Shown: positions 25,396-34,794 of the stretch, piece after piece | How positions within the stretch are numbered: the first letter of the stretch is position 1 | How the letters are laid out: each line of letters starts with the position of its first letter | Assembly (NCBI RefSeq): GCF_033472595.1 | Contig: NZ_CP137642.1 | Coordinates: forward strand, 310,001-374,000 | Length of the DNA: 64,000 nt | DNA from: Methanoculleus receptaculi | GTDB taxonomy: Archaea > Halobacteriota > Methanomicrobia > Methanomicrobiales > Methanoculleaceae | Reading direction: 5' to 3' | Notes under the pieces: model-generated | What the model saw: the letters and a program-made list of their open reading frames with translations, nothing else | What the model was told of the DNA's origin: nothing | Database searches by the model: none | Program-made: the position numbers and the translations under genes

Positions 25396-25690
25396 CACCT
25401 GGGTCTTCCAACCCCCGAACAGGTGCGGGATGGTCTGATTGCTTTCAGGATTGCCGCTCACACAGGTGATACAATCAACTACGGCCTGGACGATGCAGAT
25501 CTCGCCCTCGCCCGTTCCAGGTCACGCCTCGATCGGGAGGGGCAGATCGCCCATGCCATTGATCCGGAGACTGCACGGGATCTCGTCCCTCCGTCCGGGC
25601 CATGTACGATGTGCGGAGATTTTTGTGTGGTTGCCATGATGAAACGGCTCAGAAGGGAGAGGCAGGCTGGGGCAAAACGGTACAAAAGTA
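25396..25690 (+). pseudogene. thiC: thiC 3' fragment (phosphomethylpyrimidine synthase)
   Basis: From 25396 the frame reads HLGLPTPEQVRDGLIAFRIA and then, after an acidic stretch, CTMCGDFC. These are the C-terminal features of ThiC, including the CxxCxxxxC motif that holds its 4Fe-4S cluster. Everything upstream (at least 330 residues) is missing; the homology starts abruptly about 45 bases from the AI-2E gene start. Downstream it runs in frame into the transposase remnant. A dead fragment: a functional thiamine-pyrimidine enzyme would have to be elsewhere in the genome. Confidence 0.75.
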
Positions 25691-25716
25691 CTATATCGTA
25701 TAAAGGGGACAACCAT

Positions 25717-26620
25717 ATGGTCAATAATCTCCGATCTGAGAACTCAGCGGTGTTATTTATGGTTCAGAAAGATGGCTTCAAACCATACCACCAGGGGCAG
25801 ACCTTTCTGCTCCTACTCTCTCTTGAAGAATTCGTCCCTCCGAATCACAGTGCACGGATCATCAGTGCTGTTGTCGACAAACTGGATCTCACCAACCTTT
25901 ACAACATGTATAACACAAACGTTTGTCAGAATGCATTTGATCCTCAGATGCTGGTCAAGGTCCTCTTTTATTCCACATTTGAGGGTATTTTCAGCAGCAA
26001 AGAGATTGAAAATAAACTTCACACCGACCTACCGAACCTTCAGCCGTTTCCGAACTCGATTCTTTGACGAACTGGCCTCTCTACTTGAACAGATCGTCAT
26101 GATCTGCCAGGAACCTGGTTTAGTTGGTCTGAACCATATCGCATTTGACGGCTCAAAGGTCAAAGCAAACGCCTCTCCAAAGAAATCTATGACCAGGGGA
26201 GAACTCAAGCGCAGGATCAAGAAACTCCTTGAGACGGTGAAAAAGGTTGATGAAGAAGAGGACGAGTTATTTGGAACCGGTTCCCCGCTCACCATTCCAG
26301 AGGAATGTGCCGATGATCCTGACCTGATGAAGAAGATCGAGGAACTTGTATCAGCCTACAACCGTCTTGTTAAATTCGGTGAAAGACGCATTAACCTCAC
26401 CGATGAAGATGCCAACCTATGATATGCAAGACGTCCTGTCTTGCTGCGTATAATGTTCAGACGGCGGTGGGTGATAGAGCCAATCTCATCGTTGCTGTTG
26501 ATCTCACGACCGAAGAAACCGATTACCATCAACTCATTCATTCCAATGGTTGAACAGGTCGTGAAGAATACTTCCAGTGCGCCTGCTGTCATCAGTGCCG
26601 ATCCCGGTTATTCGTGTGGA
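25717..26620 (+). pseudogene. IS1182-like transposase, decayed
   Basis: The N-terminal part from ATG 25717 carries the IS1182 hallmark stretch FKPYHQGQTFLLLLSLEEF, and later YSTFEGIFSSKEIENKLHTD. At about 26030 the frame changes, with an apparent internal deletion, to SRFRTRFFDELASLLEQ and HIAFDGSKVKANAS. It ends at a stop near 26422. Further pieces (YNVQTAVGDRANLIVAVDLT and MVEQVVKNTSSAPAVISADP) continue in two more frames to about 26620. The rest of the catalytic domain is absent. A TATA-like stretch at 25691-25703 may be its own promoter. Terminal repeats were not found. Confidence 0.8.
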
Positions 26621-26759
26621 GGTTGGTATCGGCGCCACCGGGGTGGGGCAGATGATGGATCTGAACATTTAAGGATCAGGTTTGGTGCTCAGGGATGGGG
26701 TGGTGGGGTAACATGCTCATGACAAAACGGGGAAGTCTGTCCCAGCCTGAGGGGTGATT

Positions 26760-27599
26760 TTACCCATCCAGCGGTTTGTACCAGACGTTCATGCTCTCGA
26801 ACCCGCCACAGATGTTGGTGTTGTTCGTGAGCGTCCCTCCATAGAGATACCCCGCTCTGGCAAACGTGGCGTTGATGGGATAGGAGAGACCTCTGGCGAT
26901 GGTGAAGGCAGTCTTCATCCCGGCCGCCCGCATCTCCTCCTCCATCCGGGCGAGGAGGCAGGCCGCAAGGTTCCGGCCCCGGTACCCGGGATGGGTTGCG
27001 AAGTCCGTCATCTCAACGTTCTCGTCCTCCCGGTAGATCTCCGCCGAGGAGGCCGCAGCAACCCGGCCGTCATCTGCACGAATGATGAAGTAGCGGTAGT
27101 CGCCCTCCATCTTCTCCCGCAGGTAGTACGGATCGGTTATGGGGAAGGGATAGGTCGAGAAGACTGCGCTGTAGAGCGCGGCAAGATCGTCGGCATCGTC
27201 CTGATTCGCAGGCGCACACGTCCAGCCGGGAGGGAGGCAGGCCGCTGGGGCATCGCCGGCCTTCTCCCGGACGGCTGCCAGGATTGAATCGAGATCCCCG
27301 TGCTCCCGCCGGCGTTTTGGGTCGAGGAACTTTGCCACGAAGTAACCGTCCTCCCTGCCCCGGAAGAACCGGGGGAGATGAGCCTCGATGACGTAACCCC
27401 TGCCAGGAAACCGGGAGAGAGCAGAAGCGGGCACCTTTGCAGAGATCTTTGAGTAACCTTCAGAATCGGCGAGTGCATCCAGATCGTCCAGGATACCGGG
27501 CAGATCGCCCACCGATAGATGCATCACGTAGATCCGGTCGCTCAACCGCCCGTGCTGGATGAGGGTCTCGCCGATCCTTGTGACCGTATCAGCAACCAT
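26760..27599 (-). CDS. ablB: Beta-lysine N-acetyltransferase
   Basis: A 279-residue GNAT acetyltransferase. The C-terminal half has the acetyl-CoA fold: [20 protein letters not shown] near residue 205 is the pyrophosphate loop. It is followed by [20 protein letters not shown] and [20 protein letters not shown], a tail I associate with AblB. AblB acetylates beta-lysine to N-epsilon-acetyl-beta-lysine, an osmolyte of methanogens. ATG 27599 is chosen because the fold begins there. It overlaps the end of ablA by 11 bases, so the two are one operon. Confidence 0.92.
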   Translation of the reverse strand: MVADTVTRIGETLIQHGRLSDRIYVMHLSVGDLPGILDDLDALADSEGYSKISAKVPASALSRFPGRGYVIEAHLPRFFRGREDGYFVAKFLDPKRRREHGDLDSILAAVREKAGDAPAACLPPGWTCAPANQDDADDLAALYSAVFSTYPFPITDPYYLREKMEGDYRYFIIRADDGRVAAASSAEIYREDENVEMTDFATHPGYRGRNLAACLLARMEEEMRAAGMKTAFTIARGLSYPINATFARAGYLYGGTLTNNTNICGGFESMNVWYKPLDG

Positions 27600-28902
27600 T
27601 TCTCCTCTCGAACCTCTCGGTGTGCTCCGGGACGAGCGCGGTCGTCGGATCCTCCCCGGAGAGGAGTTTGGCGATCCCGACCGCCTTGGACTCGTCCGCA
27701 CCATCGAGTTTCAGGTAGAGGTCGCAGTTTGCGCATTTTCGGTCGCACCAGACAGGTTCGTATGAGTCGGGCTCCCGGTACGTTGTTATCACACCCTCAA
27801 AGTTGCGCAGCACAACCCGGTTCGTTGCCCATGAGATGATGTACTGCGGCATCACCGGGATCTTTCCGCCGCCGCCTGGAGCATCGATGACATAGGTCGG
27901 GACCGCAAACCCGCTTGTATGGCCGATGAGGTTCTCGATGATCTCGATCCCCTTGGAGACCGGGGTGCGGAAATGGGCAAGCCCCTCGGAGAGGTCGCAC
28001 TGGTAGAGGTAATAGGGGCGGACCCGGTTCTTAACGAGTTTGTGCACCAGGGTCTTCATGATCCTGGGGCAATCGTTCACCCCTGCGAGCAGGACGGTCT
28101 GGTTGCCTAGCGGTATGCCCGCATCCGCGAGCCGTGCAAGGGCCTTCTCGGAGGAGTCGGTGATCTCCGCCGGGTGGTTGAAATGGGTGTTCACCCAGAG
28201 CGGATGGTGACGGGCAAGCATATCGGTGAGGTCCTCTGTGACCCGGTAAGGAAGGGTGACCGGAATACGGGTACCGATCCTGACTACCTCGACGTGCTCG
28301 ATATCATCGAGCTCGGTGAGCACCCAGTCGAGACGATCGTCAGGGAGCATCAGCGGGTCGCCTCCCGAGAGGAGGACGTCACGGATCTGCGGGTTTTCAC
28401 GGATGTAGTCCAGGCTCTCGATGACCTCGGCTTCCGAGGGTATGTAGTCGACGTCCCCGACCTTCCGTTTCCGCGTGCAGTGCCGGCAGTACATGGCACA
28501 GACGTTGCTCACCAGAAACAGCACGCGATCCGGGTAACGGTGGGTGATACACGGGGCGGGGTGATCGGCGTCCTCGGCAAGCGGATCCTCCATATCGTCG
28601 GGCTCGACCTGCAGCTCCGCCGGAGAGGGGAAAGACTGCATAAAGATCGGATCGTTCCAGAGATCATTCGTATCGATGAGCGATAGGTAATAAGGGGTTA
28701 TCCGCATGGGAAACCTCTCCAGCGTCTCTTCCAGCTGCCGGCGCTCCTCATCCTCGAAGGATACGCCCAGCAGCCGCTCGAATGTCGAGATATCGGTGAT
28801 CGCGTGCCGGACATGCCATTTCCAGTCCCGCCAGACCTCATCAGCGTGGCCAGCATCGATCCGTTCTGCTATCTCCTGTTGGTTGTTTGATAAAATGGTC
28901 AT
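27589..28902 (-). CDS. ablA: Lysine 2,3-aminomutase
   Basis: A 437-residue radical SAM, PLP-dependent enzyme that turns L-lysine into L-beta-lysine. The cluster motif CAMYCRHC is near residue 134. [17 protein letters not shown] near 175, [14 protein letters not shown] near 212 and [10 protein letters not shown] near 240 are typical, and a C-terminal Cys-rich stretch ([14 protein letters not shown]) supports the zinc site. The length fits the family. It is first in the ablAB operon for osmolyte synthesis, expected to be salt-induced. A TATA box lies upstream and GGGAGG precedes the ATG. Confidence 0.95.
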   Translation of the reverse strand: MTILSNNQQEIAERIDAGHADEVWRDWKWHVRHAITDISTFERLLGVSFEDEERRQLEETLERFPMRITPYYLSLIDTNDLWNDPIFMQSFPSPAELQVEPDDMEDPLAEDADHPAPCITHRYPDRVLFLVSNVCAMYCRHCTRKRKVGDVDYIPSEAEVIESLDYIRENPQIRDVLLSGGDPLMLPDDRLDWVLTELDDIEHVEVVRIGTRIPVTLPYRVTEDLTDMLARHHPLWVNTHFNHPAEITDSSEKALARLADAGIPLGNQTVLLAGVNDCPRIMKTLVHKLVKNRVRPYYLYQCDLSEGLAHFRTPVSKGIEIIENLIGHTSGFAVPTYVIDAPGGGGKIPVMPQYIISWATNRVVLRNFEGVITTYREPDSYEPVWCDRKCANCDLYLKLDGADESKAVGIAKLLSGEDPTTALVPEHTERFERRNGC

Positions 28903-28939
28903 TTGTATAGTTCCTCCCGGTCACACTGTAGCGCCAATC

Positions 28940-28948
28940 ATATATAAC
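28940..28948 (-). promoter_or_regulatory. TATA box of the ablAB operon
   Basis: On the minus strand TTATATATG lies about 40 bases before the ablA start, leaving a short leader that contains GGGAGG (28914-28919). Confidence 0.55.
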
Positions 28949-29223
28949 TGGATCGATCTCCATGAAAACGACCCTAAAACCAGAACAGGGGTGCTAAAAT
29001 CAAGATCCCTGAGAAGGAGGCAGTGCATATCACAACGTATCTCCGATCCTCTCCTGCAACAGTGATTGAAGGGCATTATGCCCCTGAAAAAGGCCCGCCT
29101 TCCGCCCGACGCGGCCAGAGAGGGAGTGAGATAAGAGGAATATTCGGAACGAATGTTCGAGCGGTCGGGCGATCATAGGTGCGTAGGTGCGCTGTCTCGG
29201 GATGTGAACTTCCAGGATGCGCC
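28949..29223. other. Intergenic region with short hairpin
   Basis: No gene is seen in this divergent gap. GGGCATTATGCCC at 29071-29083 is a perfect inverted repeat, and a less perfect GAACGAATGTTC lies at 29147-29158. Any regulatory role is unknown. Confidence 0.35.
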
Positions 29224-29233
29224 AATTTAATAG
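29224..29233 (+). promoter_or_regulatory. TATA box of the lipoprotein gene
   Basis: AATTTAATAG is centred about 28 bases before the ATG at 29256, so the message would start at or very near the start codon. Confidence 0.5.
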
Positions 29234-29255
29234 AGGGAGAGAATAAGAGAAGAGT

Positions 29256-29930
29256 ATGCACCGGCGCTACAACACCCTCCTCCTCGTCCTTTTAGCGGTC
29301 GCTGCAATCGCCGGCGGGTGCATGATGCCGGACGAGGAGAGCGCGGAGATGCAGCCAACCCCCCCCGCGACCGCGCCTCCGGCAGATGAGAGGCAGGCGG
29401 CCGGAGGGAGCCTGCCGGCACCAACACCCGCCGTGCCCACCCCGGGGGAGGAGGTCCCGCAGAGCCTGGGATTCGTTGACCCCGCGACGTACCGCATCCC
29501 AACTCCGACACCCATGCCAACGATGATGAGACCGCCAGACGATGTCCGTGTCTCCGAGAAGATGGTTGAGTATGCGGTGGTATCATGCGATTACCCACCC
29601 AGACTTCTCGCCACCGAGGTCTACCACATCCCCTTCCCCTACTGGGCGGTCGAGATCAGCACAACACCGATGAACGATTACCCCTGGCTCAGGATTGAGA
29701 TAAGGGATGCAAACGATCCAAACAGGGTGGTTGAGGAGATCCGCTACTCAAAGGGCGAACTTCTCTCGAGCATCTACGTTGATACCGATACCACGGAGGA
29801 TGATGAAGCAGGAAAGGCAGAGACACTAACCATCCGGGAAGGGTATGACGACTACTACTTCATAATCCGCTCGGAGTCGCTGGAGACACTCGATATCCGG
29901 ATCCTTGTTCCAGAGAAGTACCTTATCTAG
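29256..29930 (+). CDS. Secreted lipoprotein, hypothetical
   Basis: A 224-residue protein. The signal (residues 1-22) ends with a lipobox-like AIAGGC, so Cys22 may carry the lipid anchor. A long Pro/Thr/Ala-rich stalk (residues 30-95) leads to a C-terminal domain of about 120 residues with alternating strands (YAVVSCDYPPRLLATEVYHI, WAVEISTTPMNDYPWLRIEI, RILVPEKYLI). I do not recognise that domain. The protein is probably exposed on the cell surface. It ends in a 4-base overlap with the converging gene at 29927. Confidence 0.6.
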   Translation: MHRRYNTLLLVLLAVAAIAGGCMMPDEESAEMQPTPPATAPPADERQAAGGSLPAPTPAVPTPGEEVPQSLGFVDPATYRIPTPTPMPTMMRPPDDVRVSEKMVEYAVVSCDYPPRLLATEVYHIPFPYWAVEISTTPMNDYPWLRIEIRDANDPNRVVEEIRYSKGELLSSIYVDTDTTEDDEAGKAETLTIREGYDDYYFIIRSESLETLDIRILVPEKYLI

Positions 29931-30520
29931 GCGGGAGCGACCTCTCCTCCCTCTTCTGCTGCACGGAGTTCTGCCTCGTAGTCCCCGATCGCGGCTATGT
30001 ACTCCCGCCACGCCTCATCGGCGCGGGCGAGGTTCTGTTCTGCGGCGGCGTAATCGCGCATATCGTAGGCGGTCGCCGCAGATAGCCAGAAGGTGAACGC
30101 ACGGTTGAGGTTATCGAGCGCCCGCAGGTAGGCGGCCTGCGACTCGAAATAGGCTTCCGGGACGGTATCGGCCGCTATGATCTGGCGGTGGTAGGCTGTC
30201 ACCGCCCTCCCGTAGTCCGCGATGGCCGCAAACTCCCGCACGTAGGCATCGCATTCGGCAAGCGAGAAGTCATCTGTCGGGGTGCTCATGAGCTTGATGA
30301 TCTTCGCAGAGACCTGACCGAGATCGGCCTCAGACGCCGCGATGTGGTCGCGGAACACCTCGACCTGCCTCTCTTCGGTGTAACTCACAAACAGCGTCCA
30401 GCAACAGAACAGCAACAGCATCACGGCAATCACAACCCCGACAGCAAGGAGCGCCTTCTTCCGGTCAGGGGCGGTCTTCGGGATCTTCATGTGGGGGGGC
30501 GCAGGTATAGCCAGATCCAT
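29927..30520 (-). CDS. Hypothetical membrane-anchored helical protein
   Basis: A 197-residue protein with one membrane helix near the N terminus (LLAVGVVIAVMLLLFCCW, residues 24-41). A wholly helical, alanine-rich outer or inner domain follows, with repeated AAAYDMRDYAAAEQNLARAD-type helices. ATG 30520 (MDLAIP) is preferred over the internal ATG at 30490 because GAGG precedes it by about five bases. It follows the transglutaminase-like gene by six bases and is likely co-transcribed. No family recognised. Confidence 0.6.
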   Translation of the reverse strand: MDLAIPAPPHMKIPKTAPDRKKALLAVGVVIAVMLLLFCCWTLFVSYTEERQVEVFRDHIAASEADLGQVSAKIIKLMSTPTDDFSLAECDAYVREFAAIADYGRAVTAYHRQIIAADTVPEAYFESQAAYLRALDNLNRAFTFWLSAATAYDMRDYAAAEQNLARADEAWREYIAAIGDYEAELRAAEEGGEVAPA

Positions 30521-30526
30521 TCTGCC

Positions 30527-31489
30527 TCACGCTCCCCCGGATACCGCCGGTAGCCGGGCCTGGCGGATGCGGTACTCCTCCGGCAGGGGGAGATAGCGGA
30601 GCGGGATGATCTCTGGGGTCTCCGACCTCACGCTCGGGATAGGGATATCACGGGTATTCCCGATCGGATAGGGTCTCCCTATGATCGCTGTGGTGTATTC
30701 CGAGACGTTCTCCCACTCAAAATCCGTCCCCTCAACGTAGTAGTAGTGTTTCCCCTCATACTCAAAGTACCTCGGTGAGTAAGCCGCGTAGTAGGGGTTG
30801 AACTCGTTCATCCGGATACCGAGGGCCATATGGTCGGAGTATCTCAGCAGCACAGTATCGTAGCCCAGGGCGTCGAGGAGCCCTCCCATCAGTATGGCCG
30901 CGTCCTCGCAGTCCCCTCTCCCATCAACAAGCATCTCGGCGGGATATTTGGGATACTCAACACCGCCCTCTATGTACATGGCATGCGGCGGAAGGGTGCC
31001 CTCGATGTAGGAAGCCGCGCTGTCGTCCGTGTCATAGGGGATCTGCTGGACAAAGAAGACAAGGTTCATCAGCCGTAGGTAGTCTTCCTCCGGATTTCCG
31101 CTCGGTGGCGCGATACGCCAGGCAAGGTCCTCCAGGATTGGTCTGTCAGCGTCGGCCAGGGCATACCGCCCCCAGATGTGATAGTCGCTTAGCCGCGGCG
31201 TCTCCCGCTGTTCCTGGAACAGCGCCTCCGGAATCCTGACCACCGTCGTATGGACCCCACCATCGATCGCCGTCCACCGGAAACTCCGTGTGTAAGCCGG
31301 ACCGTCATCCGGATACGGTGTCGGTGTCGCCACCGGTTCAGGAGAAGCATAGACCGGCGGGTTTCGAACCACCACCGGTTCTGAGCCGGAGGTGATCGGC
31401 TCGCCGAGTAGCGCGGGTTTCACTACAAACGCGACGACCAGGATTATGATCGCACCCGCAAGAACCGGGACGACATCCTTCCACTCCAT
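30527..31489 (-). CDS. Membrane-anchored transglutaminase-like protein
   Basis: A 320-residue protein. An N-terminal helix (VLAGAIIILVVAFVV) anchors it, a Pro-rich stalk follows, and the core is transglutaminase-like. Cys in GRGDCEDAAILMGGLLDALG (near residue 190) and His in YSDHMALGI (near 218) fit two of the Cys-His-Asp triad. Such domains cleave or crosslink peptides. FEYEGKHYYYVEGTDFEW follows near 242. The protein probably acts outside the membrane. It is the first of two genes reading toward 29927. Confidence 0.75.
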   Translation of the reverse strand: MEWKDVVPVLAGAIIILVVAFVVKPALLGEPITSGSEPVVVRNPPVYASPEPVATPTPYPDDGPAYTRSFRWTAIDGGVHTTVVRIPEALFQEQRETPRLSDYHIWGRYALADADRPILEDLAWRIAPPSGNPEEDYLRLMNLVFFVQQIPYDTDDSAASYIEGTLPPHAMYIEGGVEYPKYPAEMLVDGRGDCEDAAILMGGLLDALGYDTVLLRYSDHMALGIRMNEFNPYYAAYSPRYFEYEGKHYYYVEGTDFEWENVSEYTTAIIGRPYPIGNTRDIPIPSVRSETPEIIPLRYLPLPEEYRIRQARLPAVSGGA

Positions 31490-31660
31490 ATCCCAGACCC
31501 CGGAGAGGTGGTCTTCCGGTAGTGATTGTTTATCACCGGGGTGTAGAAAACGTTAACCCCGGCGGGTCTGGAGAACTGGCCGTTCAGAAAGGTTCGATGC
31601 TGTGGTAGATCCGGTGGCGGAGACGCTACCCCCCGGCGTTGGTGCGCCGCCGACTCCAGA

Positions 31661-33874
31661 TCACTTCTTTTCAGGTGCCGGACCCGGCGGACATACCCCT
31701 TCAAGCCCTGCCATCTGCTCCCGCGACCCGACCGCAAACCTGCAGACGGTGGGGTAGTAGTTGGTGACGTACTCCTTGAGCATCCGGAGGGCGCAGTAAT
31801 GCGGGGCGATGCTCTTCATAGACTCTTTCATCATCTGGACCCACCTGTGCGGGACGTCGTCCATCATCCGCGAGTAGTAGAGCGGGGCGATCTCGTTCTC
31901 GATCAGGTCATAGATCGTCGCTGCGTCCTCATGGTTATTCCCCCGACTCTCAAAAGCCCAGCCGTTCCAGCCGTTGTAGCCCTCAACCCACCAGCCATCC
32001 AGAACCGAGAGGTTCAGCACGCCGTTCATCCCCGCCTTCATACCGCTCGTGCCGCACGCCTCCATAGGGGGGATGGGTGTGTTCAACCAGACGTCTACAC
32101 CCTGAACCAGGTAACGTGCAACCTGCTCGTCGTAATCCTCGACGAACGCTATCCTGCCGCCAAACCGTGGATCCTGGGAATACTGGTAGATCTTCTGGAG
32201 GATCCGTTTGCCCTGTTCGTCGGCGGGGTGGGCCTTCCCGGCAAAGATGAACTGCACCGGTCTCCAGCGGTTGTTCACGATCCGCTCAAGCCGGTCAGGG
32301 TCATCAAAGATCAGATCGGCGCGCTTGTACTCAGCAAACCGGCGGGCAAACCCGATCGTTAACGCAGCGGTGTCGAGCATGAGCCCCTCCGCCGCGAGGT
32401 TCTCAGGTTCGTCCCGGTGTCCCGCCCACTTGAGACGTTTTCGCTCTCTTATACGGGCAAAGAGTTTCATCTTCAGCCACTGGTGCTCACGCCAGAGGTC
32501 TTCATCGGGGATCTCGTCCACCACCTCCCAGATGATCGGGTTGTCATAATTCTCCCGCCAGTCCGGGTAGACGGGATCCACGTAACGGTCAAAGATAGAC
32601 TCGATCCGGTGGTTCAGCCAGGTCAGGAGGTGAACGCCGTTCGTGATATAGTCGATCGGCACTTCATCTACCGGCAGATCGGGCCAGAGTGGCTGCCACA
32701 TCTCCCTTGCAACCTGGCCGTGACGCCGTGAGACGGCGTTGTGGAATCGGCTCATCCGGAGAGCAAACGCGGTCATGTTGAAACCTGCGCCGGAGCTTAG
32801 CGGGTCCTTGCCGAGCGCCATGAAATCGTTCCAGGACAGTCCAAGCGACTCAGAATACCCGTGGAAATACTTCGCCATCAGGTCTTCTGGAAAGACGTCG
32901 TGGGCGGCGGCGACAGGGGTATGGGTCGTGAAGAGGGAGGTGTTCCGGACCTGCTCACGTGCCTCCTCGAAAGACATCCCCTCCTCGATCCGCTCCCGGA
33001 GCCGCTCGAGGAGGGCAAATGCGGAGTGCCCCTCGTTTAAGTGCATCGCCGAGTACTCAGCGCCAAGCATGTGAAGAACCTTCCGTCCACCGATGCCCAA
33101 CACAAGTTCCTGCCGGAGACGGTACTCGATCTCCGTTAAGTAGAGGCGGTGAGAGATGCTCCGGTTCTCAGGCAGGTTCTCATCGATATGGGTGTCAAGG
33201 AGGTAGAGGGGGACACGCCCCACCTGCACTTTCCAGACGGCAACGTAGATCGGCGGATCAACCTGTGGAACCCGCACCACAACCTGTTTGCCATCATCGT
33301 CCAGCACCCGGAGAACGGGGGCGGCATCACGGTCCAGGATCTCGGCGACGTTCCTCTGCCAGCCGTCCGCCTCGATGTGCTGATGGAGATACCCCTCGGC
33401 ATACATAAACCCTGCAGATACCGTCGGGACACCGAGGTCACTCGACGCCTTTATGTGGTCGCCCGCCAGGATCCCGAGCCCCCCTGCATAGAACGGGAGC
33501 GACTGATGCAGCCCGAACTCGCTTGAGAAGTAGGCGATCGTGAGGGGCTCCCGCACAGGGTAGTGCTGTGTAAACCAGCTCGTTCCCGGCACCATGTACT
33601 CCTGAAACCGGTTCATTATGATATCGTAGCGGCGGAGGAATTCAGGTGTCGCCGCCGCCCGCTCAAGGAAACTCGGCGGGGTATCCAGGAGCATCCTGAC
33701 AGGGTTGTGACGGCTCATCTTCCATTCCGCCCGGTTCAGCATCTTGAATAGCACGCTGGCCGAGGAGTGCCAGCTCCACCATAGGTTGTAGGCGAGGTCG
33801 ACAAGACCGAAGATCCGCTCCGGGACATGGGCGAACCGGTCATAGGGTATCTCCGTCTTCATCTCGTGAGGCAT
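31661..33874 (-). CDS. glgP: Alpha-glucan phosphorylase (GT35)
   Basis: About 737 residues from ATG 33874; an alternative ATG lies at 33862, and longer starts to 33985 are less likely. It belongs to the archaeal/bacterial short-type glycogen phosphorylases, which release glucose 1-phosphate from alpha-1,4-glucans. Visible are YFSSEFGLHQSLPFYAGGLG near residue 115, HLNEGHSAFALLE near 285, and the PLP-lysine region EACGTSGMKAGMNGVLNLS near 610. The long linker region between domains is normal. It stands alone, opposite an ABC exporter. It would support glycogen use together with the ROK kinase at 36391. Confidence 0.9.
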   Translation of the reverse strand: MPHEMKTEIPYDRFAHVPERIFGLVDLAYNLWWSWHSSASVLFKMLNRAEWKMSRHNPVRMLLDTPPSFLERAAATPEFLRRYDIIMNRFQEYMVPGTSWFTQHYPVREPLTIAYFSSEFGLHQSLPFYAGGLGILAGDHIKASSDLGVPTVSAGFMYAEGYLHQHIEADGWQRNVAEILDRDAAPVLRVLDDDGKQVVVRVPQVDPPIYVAVWKVQVGRVPLYLLDTHIDENLPENRSISHRLYLTEIEYRLRQELVLGIGGRKVLHMLGAEYSAMHLNEGHSAFALLERLRERIEEGMSFEEAREQVRNTSLFTTHTPVAAAHDVFPEDLMAKYFHGYSESLGLSWNDFMALGKDPLSSGAGFNMTAFALRMSRFHNAVSRRHGQVAREMWQPLWPDLPVDEVPIDYITNGVHLLTWLNHRIESIFDRYVDPVYPDWRENYDNPIIWEVVDEIPDEDLWREHQWLKMKLFARIRERKRLKWAGHRDEPENLAAEGLMLDTAALTIGFARRFAEYKRADLIFDDPDRLERIVNNRWRPVQFIFAGKAHPADEQGKRILQKIYQYSQDPRFGGRIAFVEDYDEQVARYLVQGVDVWLNTPIPPMEACGTSGMKAGMNGVLNLSVLDGWWVEGYNGWNGWAFESRGNNHEDAATIYDLIENEIAPLYYSRMMDDVPHRWVQMMKESMKSIAPHYCALRMLKEYVTNYYPTVCRFAVGSREQMAGLEGVCPPGPAPEKK

Positions 33875-34065
33875 TGAGTGTTGCACCACATAAGGTCTTC
33901 TGTCGGTGGGGCCGGCGCGCACGGATAAAGATGCTGTAAGAGCCGTCTGGCTCATGACGCGCCCGGCCAGGGGGGGTAGCCCCACCAGAGGGTTACTGGA
34001 AGTTATTATAGATATCTCCAGCCGACATTCTTTTCACTGAAAGAACAGGTGGTGGAGAATTGGGC

Positions 34066-34794
34066 ATGCGGCATATGATCGAGGCAGAGAACCTCTCCAG
34101 GGATTACGGCAACGTCGTCGCTGTGAACAGCGTCTCGCTCTCCGTTGTGGAGGGAGAACTCTTCGGGCTTCTCGGGCCGAACGGCTCGGGAAAGACAACG
34201 ATGATCAGGATGCTCACCGGGCAGGTGCGGCCGACATCCGGTTCGGCCAGGGTGATGGGGGTAGATGTGACAAAAGATCCTGTAGAAGTCAGGAGACTGG
34301 TCGGGATCATCCCCGAGCAGGAGACACCGCCAAGCTTCCTCACCGCAGAAGAGTACCTCCATTTCGTGGCCCGCATCCGCAACCTGGATTCGATCGAGGA
34401 GCGGTGTGATCGCTGGTTTGACCTGCTGGAGTTCAGGGATAAGCGGGACGTACTGTGCAAGGACCTCTCGCGGGGAACCCGGCAGAAACTGATGTTTGCG
34501 CAGGCCTTCCTGCACGAACCTCCGCTTGCTCTCATCGACGAACCTCTGATCAACCTTGACCCCATCATGCAGAGGACGGTAAAGGACTTCCTGCGCCGTT
34601 ACGTCCGGGAGGGTGGGACAATCTTCTTCTCCACCCATATCCTCGAGATCGCCGAAGAGATCTGCGACCGGGTCGGGATCATCCACAACGGCAGGCTCCT
34701 CCACACCGGTCGTCTTGACGAGATCACCGCGTCTGGCGGCAGGAGCCTGGAGGACTTCTTCCTCGAACTGGTTCGGGGTGGTGCCGGTGCCTGA
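34066..34794 (+). CDS. ABC exporter ATP-binding protein
   Basis: A 242-residue ABC-2-type ATPase. Walker A is GPNGSGKTT near residue 36, the signature is LSRGTRQKL near 138, Walker B is LALIDEPLINLD near 155, and STHILEIAEEICDRVG includes the switch His. ATG 34066 follows GGTGGAG at a normal distance; the TTG at 34060 is less likely. The 3' end overlaps the permease start, so both subunits are made together. Substrate unknown. Confidence 0.9.
   Translation: MRHMIEAENLSRDYGNVVAVNSVSLSVVEGELFGLLGPNGSGKTTMIRMLTGQVRPTSGSARVMGVDVTKDPVEVRRLVGIIPEQETPPSFLTAEEYLHFVARIRNLDSIEERCDRWFDLLEFRDKRDVLCKDLSRGTRQKLMFAQAFLHEPPLALIDEPLINLDPIMQRTVKDFLRRYVREGGTIFFSTHILEIAEEICDRVGIIHNGRLLHTGRLDEITASGGRSLEDFFLELVRGGAGA

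Noticed and set aside
24327-25461. Overlapping minus-strand frame (24388-25461) and plus-strand frame opposite the AI-2E gene
   Set aside because: They show arginine/proline-rich shadow composition; the true frame has clear membrane helices.
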